Below the pieces are notes generated by a model. The model was given only the letters and a program-made list of their open reading frames with translations, was not told the DNA's origin and made no database searches. Positions 5,276-13,975 of a stretch of DNA of 14,206 nt are shown one piece after another (the first letter of the stretch is position 1; each line of letters starts with the position of its first letter). The position numbers and the translations under genes are program-made. Location: assembly GCA_000715855.1 (NCBI GenBank), contig JNYN01000439.1, positions 1 to 14,206 on the forward strand, in the 5' to 3' direction. This DNA comes from Actinoplanes liguriensis. GTDB lineage: Bacteria; Actinomycetota; Actinomycetes; Mycobacteriales; Micromonosporaceae.

Positions 5276-8200
5276 CTATTCTTCATCAGCGATTCCCACC
5301 TGCGGCATAAACTCTTGCAGAAACGCATGGAACGCTGCCTCGTCCGCCCGAGCTACAGCACGCAATGGAATCGTCCAGCGACCGGCCGTCAGCGCTTTGA
5401 GAATCAACCCGCGTGCCCTCTCCGCGTCAACATGTTCGGCTACTCCAGCAAGCGCATCTCCCTGGAGCGCCGGATCAGCGATGGAGAGCGCGACCTGCTC
5501 AGCACGGTCGATTTCGCCGGCCACCGCCAACGCCCGCGCGATGTCGGCCGCGGCCGCCGCCCGTTCATCCGGGTCATCGATCGCATCGACCAACCTCTCG
5601 GCACGATCGAAATCGCCTGCCCTGGCCAATTCAGCTATCACGCGAAGCGTCACATAGTCATCCGAGTCCAGATCTGTAGCGGAAAGGGCGATCTTTTCGG
5701 CTTGATCAGCCAAACCGGCGGCAACCAATGCCGTTGTCACATCAGCGACAGTGGTCGCCGAACGGAAAGTTCTCGAACCTGAGCCAACGACGTACTCAGC
5801 AGCTGCACCCGCCGCGGCCGTTACGGCGTGGCTTCGCTCCCCGATAGAGGCGAACGCCTTGGCCACGTGGGCAAGGGCCGACAAACGTTCTTTCGTCTCC
5901 GCAATTGACCGAGCCCTCGACTCGGACAAGAGCGCAGCCCGAACCGCATGATCATGTCTGCCTGCGGCAGCCAGCCCGTTCACCACGTCCCGCAGGACGC
6001 CGAACCCGCTCTCCGGCCCGGTGACGTTCTCCGCGAGCCGCTCGGCCTCCCCGGCGAGCCGGGCAGCATGGTCGTGGTTGCCGGTCGCGACGAGAGCCGC
6101 CGCCGCGGCAGCCAGCACCCTGACCCGCTCCTCAGGATCCGAGATGCGGAATGCGACCCTCTCGGCACCGGCGTGATCGCCGGTCGCCGCCAAGGCCTCG
6201 GCCACTGCGGACAACGATCGCTCATCGATTGTCGGCGCAGAGACCGAACGCGCGGCTCGTTCAACTTCTGCGGCCACTTGAACAGCACGGTCTCGCTCTC
6301 CGGCCACGGCCAGCGCTCCCGCCACCATAGTCATCTCGTGCAGTCGTGACGCCGGCTCATCAAGCCCGCTCAGCATTCGCTCAGCGGCTGGCGCCGCTTT
6401 TGCGGACCGGCCGTAATCACCGGCCTCAGCGAGAACAAACGCTACGTCGGCCAGCGATTTCGACCTGGTCTCCGCGTAGGCAAGGGAAACCGCGATCTGC
6501 TCGGCGCGATCGGGCTCACCCGCACGTGCCAGCGCTACCGCAACCTCAGGCAGCATGAACGTCTCGTTGATGGAGACAGCCAGCCGCTCCGCGGTCAGGC
6601 AGATCTGCCGGGCCCGAAGCACGTTGCCGGTGGCGACAAAGCCCTCAGCCACCTCAGCGAGTGCCAGAATTCGCACTCCGGGGATGGCGATCACATTGGC
6701 CGCCCGTTCCGCGGTTGCGACCAGATCCGCCGCGCGCTTCAGATTTCCCACCGCAGCCCAGGACTTGGCCAGATTGATGAGTGTGGGCATGTCCGGCGAG
6801 GGTGTCCGGCGGAGAAGCCGCTCGGCGGCCGCCGCAAACTGCTTTGCCTGGCCCACCTGAGCCGCTGCCGACAGCGCCTCCGCCACCCCGGCCATGGCTA
6901 TTGCCTGCAATTCCGGTCCCGCGATGGACAGAGCGACTCTCTCAGCGTCCGCGACATCGCCCGTCATCGCCAAAGCCTTGGCTACCATGACCAGCGTGTC
7001 ACTCCTTGACTCGACCTCCGAACAGAGACGGTCGATCTGTTCCGCGGCACTCGCGAAATCGACCGCATGTTTGAAGTCACCCGCGTTTGACAATTCCAGC
7101 GCCGCGCCGGCAAGCGCCCAGGCCTGATCGACTCGGTCGGGGATGGAGCGGGCAAGGGCCTCAGCCCGGGCCGGCTGTCCGAGGCGAGCCCAGACAGCCG
7201 GCAACTCGGGCGGCATGTGAGTGTTCCGGTCAGCCAGCTGGTCACGACGCCATGCCAGGCGTAGCCCTGTGTGCAGGTCCGGGAATGGCTGGGTGCCCAG
7301 AACACTCTGGGCCACGGCGATCTCGGCCAACGCCGCGGCGTCGCCGCCCGTGGCGTCCAGCATCCGCTCGTGGCGCGCGGGATCGTGACCAGCACGGCCA
7401 GCCGCCGGAAATCGCCGTCTCCAGCGAGCATCCGGGGATAGCCCCGGAGCAGGTACTGTGGTGTGTCCTCGGGCCACCTGGCAGACCGATACTCTTCGGC
7501 CCAGCCGTGCAGCCGCTCGGCGAACCCGGCAACAGTGGACGGGCCCAGCCGATTCACTGCCTCCACCCGCAGAGTCTCATGGGTGAACAGGAAAACCCGG
7601 TCGGTGCTCGCCTGGTCGACACGGCCGGCGATGGTCCGGCCGAAGACACCTTGGAGCAGGTGATCGATCTCGAAGGCCGGTCGCTCGGTCAGGTCCTGCA
7701 GGTCGTGGCGCGTGAGACCACCACCGCTGGCCGTTACCAGGCCCAGGACTTGATAGCCCAGGCCCTCATGCCTGGATCGATCGGTGGCCAGCACCTCATC
7801 CAGTTCATTCTGGGCCAGTTCGGTGACCCGGGTCGCGTGCGGTGAGACACCGAGCCTACGAATCCGGCAGTTGTTGAGCGGATGATCCGCGTCCAGGTCG
7901 GCGGGCATCGGTGGATCCGGCCGCCTGGACACCACTATCCGCAATCCGTCCGGTGGCCGTTTCGGCAAACAGGCAGCGATGCTGGGAACACCGGACCCGG
8001 GCCGCGATCCGCAGTCCTCGTCCAACCCGTCGACCACCAGAACCAACCTCCGGCCGCCGGTGACCGCGCGGGCCGTCGCCTCGACGAGGAGCTGACGGCG
8101 TAGTTGGTCCCGCTGCACAGCCGACGTGACCGGTGGGATGTTCTGGCCGGTGATCGCGGCAAGCTGGTCGATCAGACATTCGGTGAAGGCGGTGCTGTCG

Positions 8201-8775
8201 GCGCGACCCGAATACCGAGCGGTGACGAAGAACGAGACTACCCAGACGTCCCCTGGTGGATGACGGGCGAACCAGGCCATGAGCGCGGACTTCCCTGCCC
8301 TCGCATCGGCCTCCCAACGCACATAGGGCTCAGGGCCGGCGGCGCACGCTTCGGCGAGCTCGACGAGCTCTTCCTGCCGGTCGACCAGCCTCAGCGGAGC
8401 AATGTCGCTGACCTCGTCGACATATCCGGAATGGATCCACCAGGCCGGCAGCGCCTCGTCGCGCACAGCCTGACGCTGTTCGACTCGAGCGGCCTGGTAG
8501 AGCCGTGCGCCACGGCCGATCTCGACGCCAGCCGCTCCGAGCGCTTCGAGCAGGGCGTGAGCCTGTGCTGCGTCCGCCGGCAATGCCCGGCCTCGCAGCA
8601 TGTCGTTGACCCTCGTCCGGGAGTTCAGGCCCAGGCGCCCGGCGATTGCGCCGAGGCTCGGCAGTCCGTTGGCCCGGTGGAGCCTGTCACAGAAGGACAA
8701 CCAGTCACGGCGCGGTCCCGACAGAGGCCACGCTTCCCGGTTGATCGGCTCGCCCGAGCCACCACGCCTCGCCAT
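5276..8775 (-). CDS. HTH + STAND-type P-loop ATPase + TPR-like repeat protein, frameshifted
   Basis: After correction the protein has about 1166 residues. Residues 25-95 form an XRE-like helix-turn-helix typical of actinobacteria (LPSLGAIAGRLGLNSRTRVNDML). Residues 130-290 are a P-loop ATPase with Walker A EADARAGKS (155-163), VVSFFVTAR (179-187), Walker B LVLVVDGLDED (244-254) and a sensor-like RIVVSRR. The C-terminal 600 or so residues hold about 15 helical-hairpin repeats in two sizes (near 32 and 38-40 residues), consensus A-x-ALA-x-x-GD-x-DRAE-x-VA. This is a STAND layout: a repeat sensor coupled to an ATPase switch. Such proteins act as regulators or antiphage/conflict sensors; which applies here is unknown. 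The frame breaks after residue 463 (LAVLV). One added base between 7385 and 7386 restores LVTDPARHERM and continuity. The ATG at 8775 has GGGGAG 6-7 nt upstream; the in-frame extension to 8883 is not needed. GC is lower than in neighbours. Confidence 0.82.
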
Positions 8776-8794
8776 CCGCTCCCCGGCATCAATC

Positions 8795-8893
8795 GTGCGC
8801 TCACTGTGCGCCCGGCGTCGCGTCCATGAAGGACCGCCATGCTGCTCGTCACCGTATCGCCGTGCGCAACCGGAACAGCGCACGGCTGCGCAC
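8795..8893. promoter_or_regulatory. Cluster of GTGCGC boxes with an inverted repeat, candidate operator
   Basis: GTGCGC occurs at 8795, 8806 and 8862, and its complement GCGCAC at 8878 and 8888. The middle pair forms a perfect 9-base inverted repeat (GCCGTGCGC at 8859-8867, GCGCACGGC at 8878-8886, spacer 10 nt). The first two are 11 nt apart, one helical turn. All lie between the STAND gene and the divergent small ORF. Binding by the STAND protein's own HTH or another regulator is inference. Confidence 0.5.
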
Positions 8894-8963
8894 AGTCCTG
8901 CCTCCCACGGCAGCCGGAGAGTAGCTGGCGTCAGTACGAGAACGACGACGGATGGGCGTACGC

Positions 8964-9080
8964 ATGAAGGCTTTGATCGAGATCGCTACCGCCCTGGCCG
9001 GGCTTGCTGCCGCGGTGATCAACCTGGTCAGCGGGCGCCGGGCCGGGACGCGGGACGACGATCGGCCCGGGGAACCGTGA
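8964..9080 (+). CDS. Predicted 38-residue single-helix membrane protein
   Basis: The ORF starts MKALIEIATALAGLAAAVIN and then LVSGRRAG, a single hydrophobic helix followed by a basic and then acidic tail (RDDDRPGEP). This is the look of many small actinobacterial membrane peptides, but I know no named family. GGATGGG about 8 nt upstream could serve as a ribosome site; an in-frame ATG at 8952 would add four residues (MGVR). It diverges from the STAND ATPase gene across the GTGCGC-box region, so it might be a functional partner of it. Its 3' end overlaps the end of the convergent phosphoesterase gene by 53 bp, which lowers confidence that it is real. Too short for firm support from composition alone. 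Confidence 0.45.
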   Translation: MKALIEIATALAGLAAAVINLVSGRRAGTRDDDRPGEP

Positions 9081-9780
9081 TGAGGCGGCCGGTTCGCCAG
9101 CCGCCGGCGGTGAAGTGGCGTTCGACGACCGTGACCATGCCCTGCTCGACGGTGATGCGGCTCCAGGAGCTCGGCGTGCCCCGTGTGCGCCGGCTCGTCG
9201 AGGTGCCGGCGGTGACGACCACGGGACCGGGCGTCGGCCGTACGTCGGGATGGTGGGTGTGCCCGGCCAGCAGCAGGTCGGCGCCGGTGAGCAGGAGTTT
9301 GCGGCCGTTGAGCAGGGTGCGCCCGGAGGGCGGGTGGTGCAGGGCGACCAGGCGCAGGTCGCCGGGCGGCGCCGCCGCGAAAGTGTAGTCGACCAGGGCC
9401 AGCTGGGAGCGGCGGACCAGGCCGTCCTTCCAGCGCCACCACGGCATCGACTGCAGTCCCACGGCGGTCAGGCCGGGAACATGGACGACCGGGTCCAACT
9501 CGGCGGAGATGAAGGACCGGTAGCGGTCGTACGGACGGAACAGGCGCTGCGGGCTGTCGAGCGGCAGGTCGTGGTTGCCGGTCACCACGAGGACCGGGGC
9601 CGGCAGGCGGTCGAGGAACGCCCGGGCCAGCTGGAACTCGCCGGGCCGGGCGCGCATCGTCAGATCGCCGGTGACCACGGTCAGGTCCGGCGCCGTCGCG
9701 GCCACATCGGCCACCAGGGTCGACGCCGCGGCCGGATCGTGGACGCCGAAATGCAGGTCGGACAGGTGGGCGATGTTCAC
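9028..9780 (-). CDS. Calcineurin-like metallophosphoesterase
   Basis: The 250-residue protein shows the dimetal phosphoesterase motifs in order: D-L-H in HLSDLHFG (about residues 5-12), GDLT (58-61), GNHDLP (92-97), ALHHPP (around 168) and GHTHHP (around 195). The layout resembles class III cyclic-nucleotide phosphodiesterases (CpdA group) and related bacterial calcineurin-like enzymes, so it is probably a soluble cytoplasmic phosphodiesterase. The substrate cannot be told from sequence. The start is the GTG at 9780, giving MNIAHLSDLHFG at the conventional place. It has no clear Shine-Dalgarno and follows the arcA stop by 15 nt, so it is the last gene of the amidotransferase-arcA operon. Its end overlaps the small convergent ORF by 53 bp. 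Confidence 0.88.
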   Translation of the reverse strand: MNIAHLSDLHFGVHDPAAASTLVADVAATAPDLTVVTGDLTMRARPGEFQLARAFLDRLPAPVLVVTGNHDLPLDSPQRLFRPYDRYRSFISAELDPVVHVPGLTAVGLQSMPWWRWKDGLVRRSQLALVDYTFAAAPPGDLRLVALHHPPSGRTLLNGRKLLLTGADLLLAGHTHHPDVRPTPGPVVVTAGTSTSRRTRGTPSSWSRITVEQGMVTVVERHFTAGGWRTGRLITVPRADRRPASRPGAR

Positions 9781-9795
9781 CGTGCGAGATGGTAG

Positions 9796-11016
9796 TCAGG
9801 CGGCGTCGCGTTCGACAGGACAGGTCATGCATCGTGGCCCGCCACGGCCGCGGCCGAGCTCTCCCCCGGCGACGGTGATCACCTCGACGCCGTGGCGGCG
9901 CAGGTACGTGTTGGTGGTGACGTTGCGCTCGTAGCCGACGATCACGCCGGGCTCGACGGCGAGGAAGTTGTTGCCGTCGTCCCACTGTTCGCGCTGCGAT
10001 GCCCGTACGTCCTCGCCGGTTTCAAGAATGTGAACTTTGTCGATGCCCAGGGTCTCCGCGATCGTGGCGAACAGGTCATCGTTGTGGACCACGGTGAGAC
10101 CGTCCTCGTCGGCGCCGGGCAGCACCGTCCACGACCGCAGCGCGCCCTGCAGATACGGGTACATCACGAAGGTGTCCCGGTCAATCATGGTCATCACCGT
10201 GTCGAGGTGCATCGTGGCGTGCGAGTGCGGCAACTCGATGGCGATGATTTTCGTCGCGGCGCCGGCCAGGAACAGGTTGCGGGCCAGATTCTCCACGCCC
10301 ATGGCGGTGGACCTGTCGCCCAGCCCGATCATCACGGCGCCGTTGCCGAGCACGTGGATGTCGCCGCCCTCCAGCGTCGCGGGGTGATGCGGCTGGTCGT
10401 CGGCGCCGTACCACATGTCGAAGTCGGCGAGGGCGAACATCGGATGGAAGCGGTAGATCGCCGAGCTGTGCACCGACTCGCGGCGCCGGGCGGTCTTCGC
10501 CATCGGGTTGACAGTGACCCCGTCGTAGATCCAGGCCGAGTTGTCCCGCTGGAACAGATGGTTCGGCAGCGGACCGAGCACGAAGTCGTCGGCACTCATC
10601 AGCTCCCAGCGCAGGCTGTTCACGGTGAACCCGGCCAGTTCCTGCTTGAGCACGCCGCCGATCAGGTACTCGGCGAGCTTCGCGCTCTCGGTCTGCTCGG
10701 CGAGCCGGCGCAGCGGCCCGGTCAGGGTCGGCCCGACGGTGTCGTCGGTGATGATCCGGTCGAGGACCCAGCCGCGAGCGTGCGGGATGTCCAGCACGTC
10801 GGAGAGCAGGTCGGCGAAGTAGTGCACCCGGACCCCGCGGTCGCGCAGCACCTCGGCGAACGCGTCGTGCTCCTCGCGGGCCCGGCGCGCCCAGGGGATG
10901 TCGTCGAAGAGCAGGTCCCGGACGTTGTCCGGGGTGAGCCGGCTGAGCTCGACGCCGGGGCGGTGCAGGATCACCTGCCGCAGCCGGCCGGTCTCGGAAT
11001 CGACGTGGAATGGCAT
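9796..11016 (-). CDS. arcA: Arginine deiminase
   Basis: The 406-residue protein converts L-arginine to citrulline and ammonia (EC 3.5.3.6) in the cytoplasm. All catalytic signatures are present: [12 protein letters not shown] with the Asp contacting the guanidinium, [23 protein letters not shown] with the active His and Asp, [17 protein letters not shown], and the C-terminal [13 protein letters not shown] with the nucleophilic Cys. The length is normal. GGGGAG stands about 7 nt before the ATG. It lies 15 nt after the class II amidotransferase gene and 15 nt before the phosphoesterase gene. No ornithine carbamoyltransferase (arcB), carbamate kinase (arcC) or arginine/ornithine antiporter is in the window, so the ATP-yielding part of the pathway, if present, is elsewhere. 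Confidence 0.96.
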   Translation of the reverse strand: MPFHVDSETGRLRQVILHRPGVELSRLTPDNVRDLLFDDIPWARRAREEHDAFAEVLRDRGVRVHYFADLLSDVLDIPHARGWVLDRIITDDTVGPTLTGPLRRLAEQTESAKLAEYLIGGVLKQELAGFTVNSLRWELMSADDFVLGPLPNHLFQRDNSAWIYDGVTVNPMAKTARRRESVHSSAIYRFHPMFALADFDMWYGADDQPHHPATLEGGDIHVLGNGAVMIGLGDRSTAMGVENLARNLFLAGAATKIIAIELPHSHATMHLDTVMTMIDRDTFVMYPYLQGALRSWTVLPGADEDGLTVVHNDDLFATIAETLGIDKVHILETGEDVRASQREQWDDGNNFLAVEPGVIVGYERNVTTNTYLRRHGVEVITVAGGELGRGRGGPRCMTCPVERDAA

Positions 11017-11031
11017 GGGCTCTCCCCGGGG

Positions 11032-11868
11032 TCACGGCGCGGCCGGCTCGAAGTGGCCGAGCTCGTCGGCGCCCTTCTGGATCACGCCGTAGGACGACTC
11101 GGGCACCGGTTGCCAGGCGCCCTCCAACTCGCCGAGCGGTTCGGAGACGACCAGCCGGGTCTCCTCGGAGAGCCGCTGGAGCTGCTGGTTCTCCGGGTAG
11201 AGCGCCTGCAGCGCGGCCGTCTCGGTGCTGTAGAACAGCGAACGGCTGTGTCCCTCGCTGGAGTAGCGGAAGCACCAGATCCGGTCGCCGTCGGTGGTTG
11301 CCACCGTCATCTGCAGCGGATCCGGCACCCCGTGGGTACGTCCGACCGCCTCCACCAGGCCGGCCATCCGCTCGACCGCGGCGACCGGCCGGTCCCGCAA
11401 CCCGAACGTGAGCGCGAGGTGGAACATCACCTCGGAGTCGGTCGAGCCCTCGATCGTCGGGAACAGCCTCGGGTCGACGGCGAGCAGCAGGTCCCGTTTG
11501 AGCTTGGCGAACTCGTGGATCGAGCCGTTGTGGACCCACATCCAGTTCTCGTGGCGGAACGGGTGGCAGTTGGTCTGCTGCACGGCGGTGCCGGTGCTGG
11601 CCCGGATGTGCGCCAGGAACAGCGGCGACATCGTGGACCGGGCGATCTCCCGGAGGTTGGCGTCGTTCCAGGCCGGGCCGACGCCACGGAACAGCGCCGG
11701 CTCGGCGGGGCCGTCGACCGGATACCAGCCGACGCCGACGCCGTCACCGTTGGTGGTCTCCACGCCGTACCGGGAATGCATGCTCTGGTCGATCAACGAG
11801 AACTGTGGTTTGTAGAGCAGTTCGTCGAGGCGGATCGGCGTGCCCGAATAAGCAAGCCACCGGCACAT
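11032..11868 (-). CDS. Class II glutamine amidotransferase (YafJ/EgtC-like)
   Basis: The 278-residue protein starts MCRWLAYSG, so that Cys2 becomes the N-terminal nucleophile after Met removal. It has the family motifs NGDGVGVGWY (about residues 40-49), FLAHIRASTG (84-93), NCHPF and WMWVHNGSI (about 109-117). These Ntn-type enzymes release ammonia from glutamine or act as gamma-glutamyl amidases; EgtC in ergothioneine synthesis is one relative. None of the other ergothioneine genes is nearby, so that role is not implied. A strong GGAAGGAG lies 7 nt before the ATG. arcA follows after 15 nt, so this is the first gene of the operon. Motif copy D lies 57 nt upstream. Confidence 0.92.
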   Translation of the reverse strand: MCRWLAYSGTPIRLDELLYKPQFSLIDQSMHSRYGVETTNGDGVGVGWYPVDGPAEPALFRGVGPAWNDANLREIARSTMSPLFLAHIRASTGTAVQQTNCHPFRHENWMWVHNGSIHEFAKLKRDLLLAVDPRLFPTIEGSTDSEVMFHLALTFGLRDRPVAAVERMAGLVEAVGRTHGVPDPLQMTVATTDGDRIWCFRYSSEGHSRSLFYSTETAALQALYPENQQLQRLSEETRLVVSEPLGELEGAWQPVPESSYGVIQKGADELGHFEPAAP

Positions 11869-11897
11869 CGGGGCTCCTTCCGAAGTCGATGCCGGTC

Positions 11898-11942
11898 ATC
11901 GTGTTCGGCCGCCACCCGCGCGTGCTCACCCCGGCGGGGTGA
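11898..11942 (-). promoter_or_regulatory. Promoter motif copy D (weaker -10)
   Basis: The palindrome TCACCC-CGGCG-GGGTGA (11926-11942) overlaps the phosphatase stop codon and its last codons. CACGAT follows after exactly 22 nt on the - strand. It keeps A2 and T6 of a -10 hexamer but not the leading G. A start site about 7 nt later would leave a leader of 20-odd nt holding the amidotransferase Shine-Dalgarno. Confidence 0.45.
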
Positions 11943-13733
11943 GCTTCTTCAAGGCGCCCAGCAGGTAGCGGTACACCTCGTCGGCGCCGACCAGGTCGCC
12001 CGGGTCCTCCCAGCCGGCCGGGCGGATCAGGACCGGCCGGCTCTGCGCGCCACCGAGGCCGCCGTGGCAGCCGATCAGGTCCTCGAACGCGGCGACCTCC
12101 TGCGTGACCGGGTCCCAGCGGCTGTTCACGACCAGGTCGCCGGTGTTCGCCAGGCGGTCGTGCCGGCGCAGGTCGTCCGCCGCGTGCGGCCCGAAGTCGC
12201 GCAGCGGGTCGGTGCCCTCGACGTGGTCGTCGTCGAGCCATCGGCGCCCGTCGGGGCCGATGACGATCGGCCCCTGCAGCTCGGAGCGGACCAGCACCCA
12301 GCCGACCCCGGGATGTCCGGTCAGCCCGGGCAGCAGCGCGGGGAAGGACTCCTCGATCTGTTCCAGGGTCACCCGGCCCTTTCGCTGCGCGAAATAGACC
12401 AGGGCAAGGTTTCCCGAGGCGGCGACGACGATTTCCGCCGGGTCCGCTTCTGGTCCCGGTTCTTTCCTGCGCGTACGGACGAGCGCCGCCCGCACCGTCC
12501 GCGCCCGTCCCTCCTGCTCGTCCTCGGCCGGTGCCAGCACCCGGTCGTCGCTGGTCAGCCCGGCGACAATGTCCTCCAGGCGGATGCCGTGGCGCTGGGC
12601 GAACGTGGCGCCCTGGCTCTGGCCGTGATCGGAGAGCACCACGAACCGGTACGGCCGCGGCGCCGCGACGGAAACCTCCTCCAGGACGGCGAGCGCCGCG
12701 TCGATCCCCTCCAGCGCCGCCAGCGACTCCGGACGAGCCGGCCCGGCGTGGTGGGCGATCTCGTCGTAGTCGACGAAGTCGCAGTAGATCACCGGCTTGC
12801 CGGCCATCAGCTGCTCGGCGAGCACCGCCAGGTTCAGGTGCCGCAGCAGCACGTTGGTGGCGCCGCGCAGCAGCACGTACGACCAGGTGCGGCGCATCCG
12901 CGGCCGGACCCGGCGCAGCCGCTGCCGCCGGGCCTGGTGCAGCTCCTTCAGGATCTCGCCGCAGGTCAGGACCAGGGACCGGGTCAGGCCGAACGGGTCG
13001 AGCAGGTACGTGGAGACGTACCGCCGTGGACCGGCGCCGGCCCGCCGCGCGGTGCTCATCGTCAGCAGCGACGTCGGCGCGTCCCCGGAGAACACGTTGC
13101 TGACGCTGACCCCGTCGCCGGCCAGCAGTCCGTGCCCGTCCGAGCAGCGGGCCTCGACCAGCGCGGCGTCCCGCGGGTGGTTGGTGACGACCAGGCGGGC
13201 GGTGTCCTTCTCGTACCAGCGGAACGCCGGCACCTGATCGCTCGCGCCGTGCAGGATCCCGGCCTGGCTCTTATACACAGCCCGTCGATCTGCACGATCA
13301 GCACCCCCGGGTGGTCCGTCGGCGGCACGCTCGCCCGGAAACGCCGGTTGATCCGCAGTAGATGCTGGGTGACCACGCCGTCCTGTCCCGCCGTGACCAC
13401 CCAGAGCCCCGCGCTCATCAGCCCCGCGCCCAGCCACGCCGCGCCGAACGCCGCCCCCAGCCCGTCGACGTGCACCCCGGGCGCGAGCGCCAGCACGGCG
13501 TAGACCAGCAGCGCCTGAGCGACCAGCCAGCCACCCACGACCCCGGCCCAGCCGACCGCCGAGAGCAGCCTGACCAGGGCCGGCCGCAGCAGCGCCCCGG
13601 CCGGCCCGATCAGGGTCGCGGCGGCCAGGACGGCCCAGCCGTCGTCCGCACGCACTCCCGGCAGGACCGCGATCGTCAGCCCCAGGGCGCCCGCTTCGAG
13701 CGCCACCGTGACCACCAGCGCCGTGACCCGCAT
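11926..13733 (-). CDS. Holin-domain/alkaline-phosphatase-family fusion, broken by adapter artefact
   Basis: The N-terminal 152 residues have about four membrane helices like the phage-holin-family domain of related actinobacterial proteins, then RASVPPTDHPGVLIVQIDGL with the first metal-binding Asp. The C-terminal 447 residues (SQAGILHGASDQVPAFRWYE onward) carry further metal-ligand motifs of the alkaline phosphatase/phosphodiesterase superfamily: CDFVDYDEIAHHAG and VVLSDHGQSQGA. Between the halves the assembly has 8 unexplained bases of Tn5 mosaic end and the frame changes. From memory, relatives have about 35-40 residues here, including the nucleophile Thr region, so that segment is lost from the assembly. 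The intact enzyme would be membrane-anchored with its substrate unknown. The ATG at 13733 has GAGGG touching it, too close to act as a Shine-Dalgarno, and lies 6 nt after GACCGT, suggesting leaderless translation. Confidence 0.82.
13264..13279 (-). other. Nextera/Tn5 mosaic-end remnant breaking the phosphatase gene
   Basis: CTGGCTCTTATACACA matches 15 of 16 bases of the mosaic end (CTGTCTCTTATACACA). The first CTGG also reads as native codons for Ser-Gln, so the adapter-only part is about 13268-13279. Upstream coding ends in ...QIDGL and downstream resumes at SQAGILHG in another frame, so the remnant is an assembly join rather than a mobile element. Confidence 0.85.
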
Positions 13734-13739
13734 CCCTCG

Positions 13740-13784
13740 ACGGTCCCGGCCCGGGCGCTTTCCCGCCTCACTCCCGCCGGGTGA
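13740..13784 (-). promoter_or_regulatory. Promoter motif copy C
   Basis: The palindrome TCACTC-CCGCC-GGGTGA (13768-13784) is followed on the - strand after exactly 22 nt by GACCGT (13745-13740), and the phosphatase ATG begins 6 nt later (13733). This is the same geometry as copies A and B. Confidence 0.6.
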
Positions 13785-13894
13785 GCCGCCCCAGCGAACC
13801 ATTCGTCGACGCGCGGCGGGTGAAGAGCACGGGGTTCAGGGTGGACGTTCCTCCGGCGCGGGGGAACGGGCTTACCGCGTACGGGAAATCGGTT

Positions 13895-13939
13895 TCACTC
13901 GCGTGGGGTGGGGTGAGCCGGCGGCGGGGAGCGGACAGT
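13895..13939 (+). promoter_or_regulatory. Promoter motif copy E
   Basis: TCACTC-GCGTG-GGGTGG (13895-13911) has one mismatch to the other right halves and is followed after exactly 22 nt by GACAGT (13934-13939). A start site about 7 nt later would leave a leader near 30 nt carrying the Shine-Dalgarno of the YihY gene at 13976. The rest of the 13785-13975 intergenic region shows nothing else I can name. Confidence 0.55.
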
Positions 13940-13975
13940 GGGCCGTCAACCACAGCGGAGCGGAAGGTGACCGCG

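Noticed and set aside
8776..8883. Upstream extension of the STAND gene to an ATG at 8883
   Set aside because: The 36 added residues have no family look and would cover the GTGCGC-box region; the ATG at 8775 has a good Shine-Dalgarno.
9892..13503. A 1203-codon open frame on the + strand
   Set aside because: It lies antisense to the amidotransferase, the phosphatase and nearly all of arcA, which have full catalytic motifs. Its translation is low-complexity (rich in R, G, V, Q, H) without any domain. Such frames are expected opposite GC-rich genes.
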